64,000 bases of DNA from Annulohypoxylon bovei var. microspora (Eukaryota; Ascomycota; Sordariomycetes; Xylariales; Hypoxylaceae), in the NCBI GenBank assembly GCA_022836615.1, contig MU405225.1, positions 1 through 64,000 on the forward strand, in the 5' to 3' direction. The stretch's first letter is position 1. Each line of letters starts with the position of its first letter. Shown piece after piece: positions 23,122 to 34,606 of this stretch. The notes below the pieces were generated by a model. The model searched no databases. It saw only the letters and a list, made by a program, of their open reading frames with translations, and was not told where the DNA came from. The translations under genes were made by a program, and so were the position numbers.

Positions 23122-24868
23122 GTGTATAATCATCCCCTGAGAATTGGAAAATTTGAGCATCTCCTAACTATTATATAACTATAGCCATTGTAGTTGTGGT
23201 TTGTCCGCATTGAACTCCCAAAAATTGTGAGCCGGCCTGGTAAATATCCTACGGTTAGCTGAGATTCTGTTTATGGGGGCCTTGGAATTACCTGAGTAAA
23301 CCCCAAGTCTATGAAACTATCGTATATCAACTGATAACTTTAAGTAATTGAGTAAATACAATGTTCGAACAAAAAAGTCGATATCACTTAGGCGTGCCCC
23401 TTTTCGTATGCTTCTAACTACCTCCGGCGGCAACCCTAACCCTAGCCCGGTCCGGAGTGACCACCGGATGTAAACTTCGTGCAACAATTTTAAAATCTTA
23501 ACAACGACCTTAACCTCTTGGTATACTTGGTCACATATCTAAAACTCCCGGATCACCGGAATTACGACAGCCAGAAGTGTTTCTCCAGTTCCCGGCCTGT
23601 CTCGATTTTCCTACTTGGCTCTTAGGTTACATCGGGAGTAATGACCACCATGCCACCCTCTTATTATAGGAATAAATGCGAACTCGAATACTAAAACAAT
23701 AAAAAGAGTCGAGAGCAAATGATTTGCCGAGTTTCGCGATAAATCTCGTGTTGAATAGTCTATATTAAGATAATGTACGACTGGCGCAGTGAGTGTTAAC
23801 GGCAAGCAATGTGAGCCAATTCAAAGTTCAGCTCAGGGGAAGCAACTGGTGCCCAATAAATAATTCATCAAGTACGAAGATCTAGACAAGTCTAAAATCT
23901 AAATCAATCATAGATTCGTGATGCGTGTTGTATGCAGCCCTGCATCCCGATTATGCGAATCTCGTTACAGCGACCTTGTTGCAGTGCAGGTAAGACCTAG
24001 AACCAAGTCGGCCCTACTATAAGGTCGGCGTAGCATGCGTCGCGGCCAGCCACGTCTACAGCGACGGCATATATAGATACGACAAAAACATAACCGGGCA
24101 TGTGTCTACGTTGCTACGAAGGCGATCATGATATGTGATGTAGATCTTCATTGCCCAATGCATTAGGGGTAGACAGGGGAGACACGTTCTCTGGCTTGAT
24201 CTGGATTTCTTTTCGTCAACGTCACCACTTTCGGATCTCTGAGAAGGTCGGTACGTCAGCACGGAAATAGTAGATACCATAGAAGATCGTGTAGTTGGCG
24301 AAGCTTTTATTTCAGACATGATCATCTATGGTTACGGGAAATGGGGTAGGGGAAATGCAATCATATTATATCCCTTACCTATCGCATAGGAGGAGAGGAC
24401 TCATTATGCTATAATTGACTCACTGTATACATTTGCATCCTGCCTTGTTCTCAACTCGTAGGTGTTCCTATACTAAATAGTATACCTAGTTAGTAGGTAC
24501 GTAGAACGTTTTCAAGCCTAGTGGCAGTCACCATATAGTGTAGACGCCCTCTAATGCTTATAACCTTTATCATATGTAGTAACAAGTGAATTCCGCACAT
24601 AAGAGTTCATATCTTGATAATCATTACTATAAACTATATGCGCGCAAGCGATTCCCAGCAAGCCAACCGTTCCATACAACGCCATGGCGGACTGTATTCC
24701 CGCCATCCACATCCATCCGTTAACGCCATAGAGTACGTATGTACACATAATCTCAAATCGCTGCCATTCCATCCCTGATAGAGACAGGGCCATGCCGCTC
24801 TACTCCCAAGTATCTACCGCCACCCCATCCCCCCTTTTGCTCATTTCGGTACCCAGCCCTGTTCGTAA
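23122..24868. other. Intergenic between HET and glycosyltransferase-like genes
   Basis: Mostly unannotatable. Two short minus-strand frames begin with genuine ATGs: 24056-24325 (ATGs at 24325 and 24319, no recognisable features) and 24551-24793 (listed separately). A short CCCTAA-type run at 23432-23445 is too short to be a telomeric relic. Confidence 0.4.
24551..24793 (-). CDS. Small putative membrane protein, 80 aa (uncertain)
   Basis: An ATG-started frame on the minus strand, 75 bp downstream of the glycosyltransferase-like stop and on the same strand. It encodes one strongly hydrophobic stretch, WMWMAGIQSAMALYGTVGLL, continuing IACAHIV, between polar ends. It may be a real microprotein, part of the neighbour's 3' UTR, or chance. 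I recognise no family. Confidence 0.25.
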   Translation of the reverse strand: MALSLSGMEWQRFEIMCTYVLYGVNGWMWMAGIQSAMALYGTVGLLGIACAHIVYSNDYQDMNSYVRNSLVTTYDKGYKH

Positions 24869-26443
24869 TCACTGATCACTCCCCGTCATCCAATCCTTGC
24901 CCCAATTGCCGCCCTCGCTCCCGGGGCCCTCACGAACATCCCAATCGCGCTCGAGGCGCCACGCGTCCTTGCCCTCGATACCCATAGCCAGGAGATCGCA
25001 CCCGCGGTGCCCCCACTTGTCAGCGAACACGCGCCTGCCGGCATCGACGAGTGTCTCGACGCCGGCGGCGAAGCCGTCGGGGTCGCGGTAGAAGGGGTCG
25101 TCGCGGCCGCCGGTCTGGCGGGTCTGCCAGTCGTTGCGGCGGAGGCCGTCGTCGCGCCACTTGAGGTCCTGCATGCGGGCGGCGACCTCGACGAGGTGGG
25201 CGAAGGTCTCGCCCTCCTTCCGGACCCAGGGGTAGAGGTCGTTCTCGCGCTTGAGGCTGGCCTCGCGGTGGGCGCGCTCGTCGTCGGTGCCGGCGGCGCC
25301 GGGCTCCGCGTACAGCGGGTCGCCCTCGAAGGTGGCGTGCGCGTCGGCGATGCGGAACAGCGCGGCGACGTCGTCGAGCGCCGAGGCCACGTCGAAGATC
25401 AGCCCGGCCTCGCTCTGCGGCTGCCAGAACCCCGCCCAGTGCAGCCGCAGGTACATGTCGCAGTCCGACGAGTAGTACGGGATCTGCGTGTCCCACGCGC
25501 CGACCTCGAGGTACGCGTCGCGGTTGACGAGCGCCAGCTGGTCGAACTGGAAGAAGTGCGTCGCCCACGGCGGCATGTCGACACCGTTGAGGTACCGCAG
25601 CAGCCCGACGCAGCGCTCGTAGATGGTCGCGTAGGGGTCGTGGTCCCAGTCGTGGTCGCGGTCGTTCTTCTTGACGTCCTCGTCGCTGAAGACCAGCACG
25701 TCCATGTGGCTCCACCAGAAGTACAGCCAGTCGTTCTCTAGCGCCAAGTTCAGGAAGTAGTTCTGCATCTGCGAGAAGCTGAGTAGAGTAGGCGTCTCCA
25801 GGACCTTCACACCTAAAATACCCAGCGCTGTGTGGTTGAGGAAGAACGGGTTCTGCAGCTCTAGATCTTGGTTCCGGTTCGAGTGGAACGTGCCTGTGTT
25901 CTCAACCACATATATATCCTCCGCTGGCCATCCCGCCGCGATATAGCTACTCACGCATTGTAGCAGCAAAGGCCAATTCCTCGTGAAGCCGATTAGGAGC
26001 GGCGTCGCTTCTTCGACGTGCGGAAAGGGAGAGAGGTTGTTGTCGAGAACCGGTGGCGGAGAATCGGAGTGCGTAAGCCACGGGAAGTGGTCTTTGATGG
26101 GGGAGGACGGGGCTGGATCGGGCTTGTATTTCTTTTCGTAGATGATGCCAATATCCTCGCCCATAGGCTCCTGAATCTTCTTCTCCGGCACATCTTCAGG
26201 CGCGCCAGCTGGGGCTGGTTGCGCCTTGTCGTCAACAGCTTTTGCGCCCCCGACAATCGCAAGGCCATCCTTTTCGTTCGCTAGTTCGGTAGCTTGCAAA
26301 CTTCCCTTCCCTAGAAACGATACATTGCTAACCGCCGTATTTAAGGGTTCGCGAATGACGTAGTACACAAGCAAGGCGGCTAGTAAAACAGAGACATAGC
26401 GACCCCCCAGAGGTAGCACCCGGTTCGATACGGTTCGCATCAT
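24869..26443 (-). CDS. Type II membrane glycosyltransferase-like protein, 524 aa
   Basis: A single exon on the minus strand. The N-terminus is a short basic tail plus one membrane anchor (residues 14-33, YVSVLLAALLVYYVI), then a Pro/Glu-rich stem to about residue 135: the topology of a Golgi type II enzyme. The lumenal domain has PLLIGFTRNWPLLLQCVSSY, DIYVVENTG, LYFWWSHMDVLVFSDED and VGAWDTQIPYYSSDCDMYLRL, a set I associate with a fungal GT-A-type glycosyltransferase family; the HMDVLV aspartate and the SDCDMY aspartates are candidate sugar-nucleotide and metal ligands. An acidic/His insert DRDHDWDHD follows. Substrate unknown. The start is MM at 26443; the second Met is three bases on. The C-terminal half is strikingly GC-rich compared with the N-terminal half, creating long false frames on the opposite strand. 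Confidence 0.7.
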   Translation of the reverse strand: MMRTVSNRVLPLGGRYVSVLLAALLVYYVIREPLNTAVSNVSFLGKGSLQATELANEKDGLAIVGGAKAVDDKAQPAPAGAPEDVPEKKIQEPMGEDIGIIYEKKYKPDPAPSSPIKDHFPWLTHSDSPPPVLDNNLSPFPHVEEATPLLIGFTRNWPLLLQCVSSYIAAGWPAEDIYVVENTGTFHSNRNQDLELQNPFFLNHTALGILGVKVLETPTLLSFSQMQNYFLNLALENDWLYFWWSHMDVLVFSDEDVKKNDRDHDWDHDPYATIYERCVGLLRYLNGVDMPPWATHFFQFDQLALVNRDAYLEVGAWDTQIPYYSSDCDMYLRLHWAGFWQPQSEAGLIFDVASALDDVAALFRIADAHATFEGDPLYAEPGAAGTDDERAHREASLKRENDLYPWVRKEGETFAHLVEVAARMQDLKWRDDGLRRNDWQTRQTGGRDDPFYRDPDGFAAGVETLVDAGRRVFADKWGHRGCDLLAMGIEGKDAWRLERDWDVREGPGSEGGNWGKDWMTGSDQ

Positions 26444-28411
26444 GGTTTGTCGTTAGCGTTACTATCTCCGGACCATAGAGGCTCTGTTTAGCATATTGGT
26501 CTAGATTGGCGTAGGGAGAGCCCTTCTACCGGAGCTCTCTGAATCGTTGCCTTGGACCGCCTGCTTGGATTTCGATATGAAAAGTGAGACGCAAGCAATA
26601 TATTAGATGAGGCAAGTTTGTTTCAATTAAAGAAACGTGAGAATGGACGCAAGCAATCAGGGGGGGGATGTCACATGGATAAACAAGAAGAGGACAGAGA
26701 AACATAAGAAAGGACCGACGAGGAAAGCCGAGGACGTAAAAGGTGACAATCAGTCACCTGTGCCACGTCCATTCTAACGAAACACGCCGTCCATCCTACT
26801 ATAGAAGCTGTGTTGCTATGAATTGAGGGATCACTGTCCCAAAACTCCGCCAAGCCGGGAGAAGGACGTTCGGGGCGTTGATTCGCTAGATGTGGCTAGG
26901 ATCTACAGCTTGGGTTCAGCCAGTTGCCTCGCTGCCGTCCGAGATTCCTAAGCGATCCCTGGGGCTCCCTAAGCACGGAATAAGCCAAGGGTACGCACCG
27001 CACCACTCGCAACGCAGCAAACGCATCATCTTCCTAGCTAGATTGGTCCTACCTTCGATGAAACGGCCCGAACTACAGCTGTATTTTACATACTGTCTAC
27101 ATGCTATTATCTACCTGCTAATATGTAGTAGGAGGTTGACCTTAGATGGTGGCTTTCTCATGTTAAAGTCGTCGTAGTTCTTTCTATATCTTGATCCACA
27201 TGCGAACGTGGCCTAAGAAAATGTAAGAGATGTCAGGGGTCGGGTCAAGATCTGCAGGAACAAGATTTCGCGGAGCTTGGAAGGGTTTACGTGGGGGGGC
27301 CTGTCAGCCACGAAGACGGGATGACGACAGCGACTTAAAGATGTCTTTAAATAGGAATGTTTCAAGAAAGACGCATACCCCTACTTTGTGCCATGATAAA
27401 GCGAAAACAAAAATAAGTATAATAACTGATTTAACTGATCATGCTTGCCTTGAAAACAAGTTCTAAAAGAAGAAAACAAGGTAACATGTTATTGATGGCT
27501 CTAAAAAGTGTACCCCCGGAGGGAGACAGGGGTCACGGTTGATTTTCTTGCTGTTAGATAGGCACTTGTCGCATCGTGACCGATCCTCGCCTCTCACGGA
27601 AGGTCAGTGAGTATCTACCTATGGTTGGATACGATTAAAGTATCGAATTACCCATCACCTACCTATCACCTACCGAGCACCTAGATGGTTCCGAAAAGAT
27701 CGCGGACCGTTCTCGGCTTAGATTTATCGAAAGATTATTTACTTACATGTATGTATGTAATTGCTCTTCTAATTTATCCGGCAGTTTCGTGATAGGAAAC
27801 TACTGCATACCAAGACATCTGATGGAGTGGGGAGAGTTGCATTACCCTAATTGGTCAATTCAACTCTTCGGTTGGAAGATTGGCGAGACGAAAGGTCACC
27901 GACCTGCTTAAAACTTCTGAAGAAATATAAATACATGTAGGTAGCCCCAAGAAATCGAACACAAAAAAAAGATCTAAGTACGTGTTTTAATAATTAAAGA
28001 TCATACGTACAACTCAATTCCTATATAGATAGAATAAGAGTCGAGATGATAACCCCGACTTTGATCATCTGCGCACACCTTTTTGACTTATGAAATTGAA
28101 ACTTCGTTGCCGGAAGTGTGCAGGTCTACTAATTTTCCCACAGGCCGAGAAGAGAGATCGTCGTTGTCGACATCCCTTATCGAAAAAAACAGAAGAACGG
28201 AAACAACACCTAAAAAGAGTCCGCCAGCGCGGATAAATGGCATCGATACAGCAGTTAGTTCCGGCGCCACTTCGCCCGTTCATCAAAATGATAGTCCTGA
28301 ACGCCAGTTTTGTTCATCAAGCTTCTCGTTATCCTGCTCCGCCAAATTTGGTATTCCCCCCTTACTCCCAACGTCCGTTGTGTACACTCCAGTATCGCGA
28401 ACTAGGATCCG
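26444..28411. other. Intergenic, 2 kb
   Basis: This holds the promoter of the glycosyltransferase-like gene and the 3' flank of the DOCK gene. No gene is supported. Short A-rich runs and several CACCTACC/ACCTATC microrepeats (27657-27685) are present. A 110-codon plus-strand frame at 28083-28415 abuts the DOCK stop and looks like chance. Confidence 0.45.
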
Positions 28412-31400
28412 TTAGGACGATTCCTCGTTTACCCCGCCCATGAAGAAGCCGTTCGGTTTGCTTGGTTTCTTTCCCAGCTTTAACATGCTTAGCCTCTTTC
28501 TGACCGAATTGAACCCTATCCCGCCGTCGTTAGGCCTGTCAAAGTCCCTCTCGACGACATCGACTATCTCCTTGCTTTTGCGTGACCGATCTATCACCCA
28601 GTCAGGCGTGGTTGGGTCCACGACACCGTTTGGGTAGGGCTGAGCGTATTGATTTGAGCTGTCGTTTGATTGAGTGCGGAATATGCTCCTTCGATTAGAG
28701 TTGTCCTTGCCTTTGCTTACTTGGCTGTTGGAGTCGCTGTCGCCCTTCGGATGTTTTAAACTCGACGCGTCGCCATTTGATAGTTGAGAATCCTTCTTTT
28801 TGCCCCCTAAGAAGCTAAGCCGCGTCCCGCGCTGCCTCATAGAGAGGGGCTGTGCTGCTGCTTCTTCAACAATGCCAGTGCCGTTTGCCAGCGAAATGCT
28901 CATCTTAGCTTCATGGGGATGATGTTCGCCGATGGGAGACCCCCGTGGCCAAGTTGGAGACGGCGTATTAGAAGCGGTATCGCGGGATGGTTGGATGGGC
29001 GCAAAGATCGCAATCTCCGGTGCGAATGTCGACAAGAAATCTGAACCATGTTAGCTAAGTTAAACAAAACCGCAGTGATTACATACGCTTGTGGGAGTCC
29101 TCGTATCCCTTCAAGAGGACAGGGTTCGAGCTACGAGAGAAGCTAGTCAAACACCTCTTAATCATGATCGCGTGGTCAACGAGCGCCATCTTGATTGCGT
29201 TTTCTTGTTGGTTTAGCTCCGGTTCATCTTCATCCTCGGATTGGGCAATAGGGAGAAGCTGGCGGTAGCAGGCAACGCTACTCTCCGAGACAGGGTCGAC
29301 CGAGATAGTGATAGCATCTACCATAAGCTGCGCAATTTCTTCATCGTCGTCTTCGGCTAGTCGCTTCTCAACTGTTGTCATTTCTTGCGTCTTTCGGACA
29401 ATGCGCTCGAGGGCCGTCTCCTTGGCGCTTAACCGTATAGTGTTGACATCCACAATCTCGCTACGTCGCAAGATCGTAGGGAAAGGCTCGGCTGCGGTAT
29501 ACACCGTCTTTTCGGCAAAGTGAGTCTCGACAGGACCATTAGTGCTGCGCTTAGAAGACACTGAGAACATCTGGGAGTGGGCCGAAAGTAGATAATCCCG
29601 AATAGGCTGCGGGACTCTAGCCCGCTGGAATACCTGATGACCTAGATCGCGATGTGGACTTAGAGACGAAATTACCAAGTACTGTCCTTCGACTTCGCTA
29701 TCAACATCGCTAGACGTGAGAATCTGGGCGGCAGGGTACTGTTCTTGCATGCGATCCGTAAAGGCTGATGTACGGTCCGTTGGCGAACCTTCATACACGA
29801 ATGCCTTGTCGCGTAGGTTCAGGGGGAATCCGAGACCCTTGTAAACCACCTTAAAGTACTTGGGTACAAGTTTATCACCCTTTGCCAGTTTTTCGTAGAT
29901 GGTCGCAATAGCTCTTTCGGTTCTTGCGAGCTTAGAGAAGTCGAAAACATTGTTCTCGTACTGAGCTTGGAGTTCTTTATAAGCGGCAAGAGCGTTACTC
30001 CATGCTTCTCCATCCTCGAAATGCTTGATCATGTCAAAATAGATACGCTCCTTGCGCTCGAAATGTGACTGTTCTGGTAGGTCTGGATCTGTGAGAGAAG
30101 TCGTTAACCTCGAAGGATCCCAATCGTATAGCTCGGCGTGGAGACGGAGAGCCAGTCCAGCTTCGGTGTGGTTCCTAGCGTCGAATTGTAATGCAGCCAG
30201 CTGATGGACATAGCGAATAAATATCTCCTCCTTTTGCATGTCTCTCAGGAACTCCATAAGCTGTAGGCGGTTGATTAAATGAGAAGCCTCGCTCGTGGTA
30301 TCTCCACTGTGAACAGCGACGAGAAGATCTAAAAATTCTGCGATGGTTTCGATTAGACCCTTGAGCGCAGAATACAGGGGATCGCCTGGAATCTGGGCCA
30401 GCGGCTCAAATCGTTCGAGAAGCTCGCTAACGAACAGCTTTTGTAAGATGCTCTCCGTCATAGTCTTGTCTTTGAAAAATCCGTCTAGACAATCGATCAT
30501 CTCGGTTTGGATGACAGATAAGTCCTCGCTTAATGTCCATTCACTAACAATCATGGTCTGGAGTACTTCAACGGCCATCCTCCTGAGACCCTCGTGGACG
30601 CTCAGGCAAAGCTCGACTATGGGTCCAACCAGTGTAGGTACGTATTGAACTTGGTAGCCGCCCATCTTAGTTAGCCCGTACCGCATTCGCTCGTCATGGC
30701 TCGTCTCCCAACCGATGGCTTCCCAGGTCCGTCTTAGCAAGTCGGCGCCGTGTTCTCTAACGTCGCCAGCAATCTTCCAGACTGCCCTTCGTTTCTGCTC
30801 CGAGAATGTCTCGAGCGCTAAGTGCCCACTGCCAACGAGCTTGAGCAGTGTGCAGAAGAACATCCGCCACAGCTCCGTATCGAAGTCTTCCGCCTCGTCG
30901 GGATGAGGTAGGAAGGATTCCAGAAGAATACTAGCAAGATATTGGAGCGTCCTCATGGTAGACTTGTGGTGGTATATATACACGCTGAGCCAACTTGAGG
31001 GGAAAGCTTCGCCCTGAAGGATACTCATGTACACGTTAAGCGTATCCTTTAGAAGACTTGTAAGGTCGTCTGCAGCTAGTTCGAGCTGCATCCCAGCAGG
31101 CGAATTCGCAAGCGCAGATAGGATAGCGGACAACTCGATCAGGGCCTCGTCAAATTGCACAGCATCGCCTGATATTTGTTTGCTTGGAAACGGATAAGTC
31201 GCGGGGAAGAGAAGCGAAAATCGGTTCTTTGGTTTCAGCTCGGTAGCTTGAATGGACAAGTATGACCCTACAATTTTCGGAATGTAGTCAGGGATCTCGG
31301 CATTAAGGTGACTGGTCTGGCTAGCCAGTACCGAGCAACAAAGTCGGACTTGCTCTTTCCATTGCTCTGTGACTTCGTCTACCTGGCCCCAATGTGGCGC

Positions 31401-34400
31401 AATCCACCTTACGGTATTGGCACTGAGGGCAGATCGCTGCTCTGTACCAGAGAAGAGATCTAGCTTGGAGTAGTTGATTATCAGAACAAGCTTGTACAAC
31501 ACCAGCTTGCCCTTGACTAAAGCACAAGAGTCCATGAAGTCGATAGCGATGTGAAGAATCTCCTCGGTCGTGAGCAATCCGGTGAGTTCGGGTAACCAGG
31601 TGTGGAAATGTTGGACTGCTAGCGTTTGGCTTCCAACTAAAACTGGCGCGGTACTTCGCATCATCGAATCAAGGGCCTTGAAGATACTCTGCAAGTGTCT
31701 AGTAAAGCCGGCAGTGCTACCCGTAATACCAATGCCAGCCTCCTTAACCTTCTGCTGGCCTCGTGCGTGTGTAATGAACTTCAGAATTTGACGTACGACT
31801 TTAAGAGTAGCTCTTAGTTTCCGCGCAGTCTCCGATTCGGTCGGTTTCGTTAGTAGTCTCGTGAAAGATCTCACAAGACAAGGCGTAGCGAAAGGGTAGT
31901 TGAATTTGTTTTCGGCATAATGGTCAACCAAGGGGCCTAAGTTGAACCGGCGGTCGTGTACTATGCCCAGAACTCTGACAAGAGCTGTAAAAACAAGGTC
32001 CTCGTACTCGTCGTTGCCTTGGTACTCGACAAGAATACCGAAAAGGGCATCCAAGACATCGCTCAGTAGCTTGACAACCTCAATCTCGGGTACAAATATT
32101 AGCTGCTTTAACAAGGATGGGATTTCATCTCTAGGGCCTTCTTTCCATTTCAGTAAGCCAAGAATTATTCGGTCCTGGGAGAATCTCGTGCTACAGAGAT
32201 ATGTCTCGATTCGAAGCATCGCAAGCGGGCCAGTGACATCGCTCGGGTCATTACGAGCACTCCAAGGAAGAGTTAAATATCCACCTCTGCCGACGGGCCC
32301 AGCCTGTGCTGTCTGCGTATACTCGTCAAGCTTGTAAAGGAGGAGAGAATGTAGACCATCACCCAAGAACGCCTGCTGATCCCATAACGGCATGTAAGCA
32401 ATCGCAAATGGTGTGCCAGGCAAGTCGGAAATAGTGCAGACGACATGAGCCATGGTGACATCGGCAGGTAATAATGACAACCGGAGAGTTTGATTCCAAT
32501 TTTCGCCGCGCTCTACAGCAAACGAACGCCACGTACTGAGCGGTTCCGAATTTGACGAAGGGTATATGCAATCTTCGATCCGCTCTCCCGATAATCGCCG
32601 AACCTCCAAGGATACCATGAGATTTGCGCCGTGCACGTTACTTGAAAGAGCGGTAGCACTAGCTCCAAAACGAGAGATCAGGTTCTGTCGAGCCAAAAGG
32701 GCTTCGGTAACCGTCACGTAGATATCGGACCGAGGTTTTGTCGGCGCACCAGAGAATCCCATTTTGTTAGTCTTGCTAATGCCAGAGAGTAAAGTAGGGG
32801 TCGCTTTGACAAGACCATCGGCGTCAGGACTGTTGAAAGACCTCAGGTGGATTTGTAATCGTTCTGCCCTTCTCGATTTCTCGTAATGGCCTGATTTGCT
32901 TTCCAGGAGATCGCGAACCATGCCGTCCCATCCTTCGGTAGCATCGTACTTCTCGGCAGTGAACTTCGCGGATGGCGACCAGACTGTCACCACGTGCTCT
33001 ATCTCTTCGTCCTGTTTCATGACCGAATTTAGACTCAGCACGCCCATGCCCACCATTCTCTCTGCCATCATCTGCGTCGGCTGTAGTCCATCTATGGAAG
33101 GACGCGCTGCTCTCGAACCGGCAGTACTCGGGGGCATCCCTCCATCTCTGCTCTCGAGGCCTTCTGTTCTTGGCCGCTCTTCCGGTTGCTCTGAAAGGGA
33201 ATCGAGTTTTGGTCCTCCCCTAGAGAAAGCGGACCTCGTAGTCCCCCACATTAAGCTCCTTCTAGAGGCTTTATTACCGCTAGAGGAAGGGGGCTTATCT
33301 TTCGAGAACGGCGTGCTAGGTGGGCCGAACGATCCCGACCTCGAGACCGGCTTGCCTACAGTAATCTGCTGCGGTGAGCGAACCTTAACTATTAGGTACA
33401 ATTCAGAGTCGGCAGATGGCCCATCGCCTATATCCGCGGAGGTCAGGTCGGTGAATAAGGTGCGCATCTGGGGATTCCTAGTCAAGTAACCCATCGTACC
33501 ACCAGACGGTACCTCGATCATGTAGCTTTCCGAAAGCGTCGTCAGGGTTCCCCCAACCGATTTGCTAACGAGGTACAGCACTAGAGTTGTGGGTTCATTG
33601 GAAGAGCCAGCGAAGCTCCTGATATCGACCATTAGGTGGTGTAACGCGGACAATTCGACATGCGGCTGCGGGGGTTCGTCCAACAAGCTCATAACAGACT
33701 GCAGTTTAGTAATTTCCACAACAGAATCGTCGCCAGTCAGAACTCGGCCCCTCTCGTTAGGATCGCGCACGATAACTTCACCTCCGCAAAGTTTATTTCC
33801 CCTGACTAAATCCCACACTGTCCTTTCCCGGAGCGCATTGTATTCGCGAGTTGTAAGTAGGTTGTGCAGAAATTGCCGCCTCGACAAGTCCAGGGTTTGG
33901 ATCAGCTGGGATACTTTATCAAGTTTGGTATATTGCCTAGTAAGGAGGAGATCGTGGAAGTTTGTCGAGTGCCATTCGCGTAGGCATGACGCGATTTCGT
34001 CTATCAAGGGTTCCATAGTAGAAGTAGGCGTCTCGTCACCTAGCCTCAGCATCGGGACCGGGGCAGCTGGCTTAGGTACACCTGGTTCACGTATTCTCAA
34101 CTCGGGAATGCGAGAAATAGTCCCGTTTAGCATGGTACCATTCGACTTATGTGGCCTGCTACCATGTTCCCCTTCTCTAGCATATGATTTCCTCGCATTC
34201 GGGACCACTCCACTCTTTCCCGAGTCGCTACCGATCTGTTGCGCATCATCTTCCACCTGGTAGTTGCTACTGTTTTCTGAATTCTCGTCGCCATCGCCCA
34301 ACACTTCGCGTATCTCGACACAACTGCGCGGGAAAATACCGGAGAAGACGCGAGCTTCGAGGGGTTGGCCCTTGACGGAAGTTAGGCCGGCCAGAAGCGA

Positions 34401-34562
34401 GGGAGGCGCCAGTAGATATCCCCGTAGCCATTGGCCGTCTGACGTCTCCTCGATAATGTATAGATCATCTCCGATCTCTAGCGGAAGCTCATTTTCATTC
34501 TTAGTCTCGAAGGGATAGGTCGCGACGGCGAAGGCGATACGGGGCAGCGGTTGCCAGGGCAT
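28412..34562 (-). CDS. DOCK-family guanine nucleotide exchange factor, 2034 aa
   Basis: Two minus-strand exons, 34562-29087 and 29040-28412, split by a 46-nt intron (GTATGT donor, CAG acceptor). I start at the ATG at 34562 (MPWQPLPRIAFAVATYPFET); the frame is open upstream but has no in-frame ATG. Domains: an N-terminal SH3-like segment (about residues 8-85), a C2-type DHR-1 region at about 600-790 (SDIYVTVTEALLARQNL onward), a long helical repeat region, and DHR-2 at about 1445-1830, with AYKELQAQYENNVFDFSKL, YFKVVYKGLGFP and FVYEGSPTDRT. DHR-2 exchanges GDP for GTP on Rac/Cdc42-type GTPases; in fungi this should drive polarised growth. The last ~200 residues are low-complexity and Ser/Lys-rich. 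The single intron lies just after DHR-2. A short uORF ends 8 nt before the start. Confidence 0.93.
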
Positions 34563-34570
34563 TGGAGCGG

Positions 34571-34606
34571 TTAGTCGCACCGTAGCTGCGGGTCGGTCAA
34601 CCGCAT
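34571..34606 (-). promoter_or_regulatory. uORF upstream of DOCK gene (11 codons)
   Basis: ATG at 34606, in a different frame, encodes 11 codons and stops at 34571, 8 nt before the main ATG at 34562. Such a tight spacing would hinder reinitiation, so it could damp DOCK translation. It matters only if the mRNA extends past 34606. Confidence 0.4.

Noticed and set aside
23432..23445. Telomere-like CCCTAA repeat
   Set aside because: Just over two units, not a tract.
25007..25741. 244-codon plus-strand frame
   Set aside because: Antisense shadow of the GC-rich half of the glycosyltransferase-like gene; composition is low-complexity Val/Ala/Gly/Arg.
34563..34580. DOCK start at 34580
   Set aside because: That codon is GTG; the first in-frame ATG is at 34562 and leads straight into the SH3-like segment.
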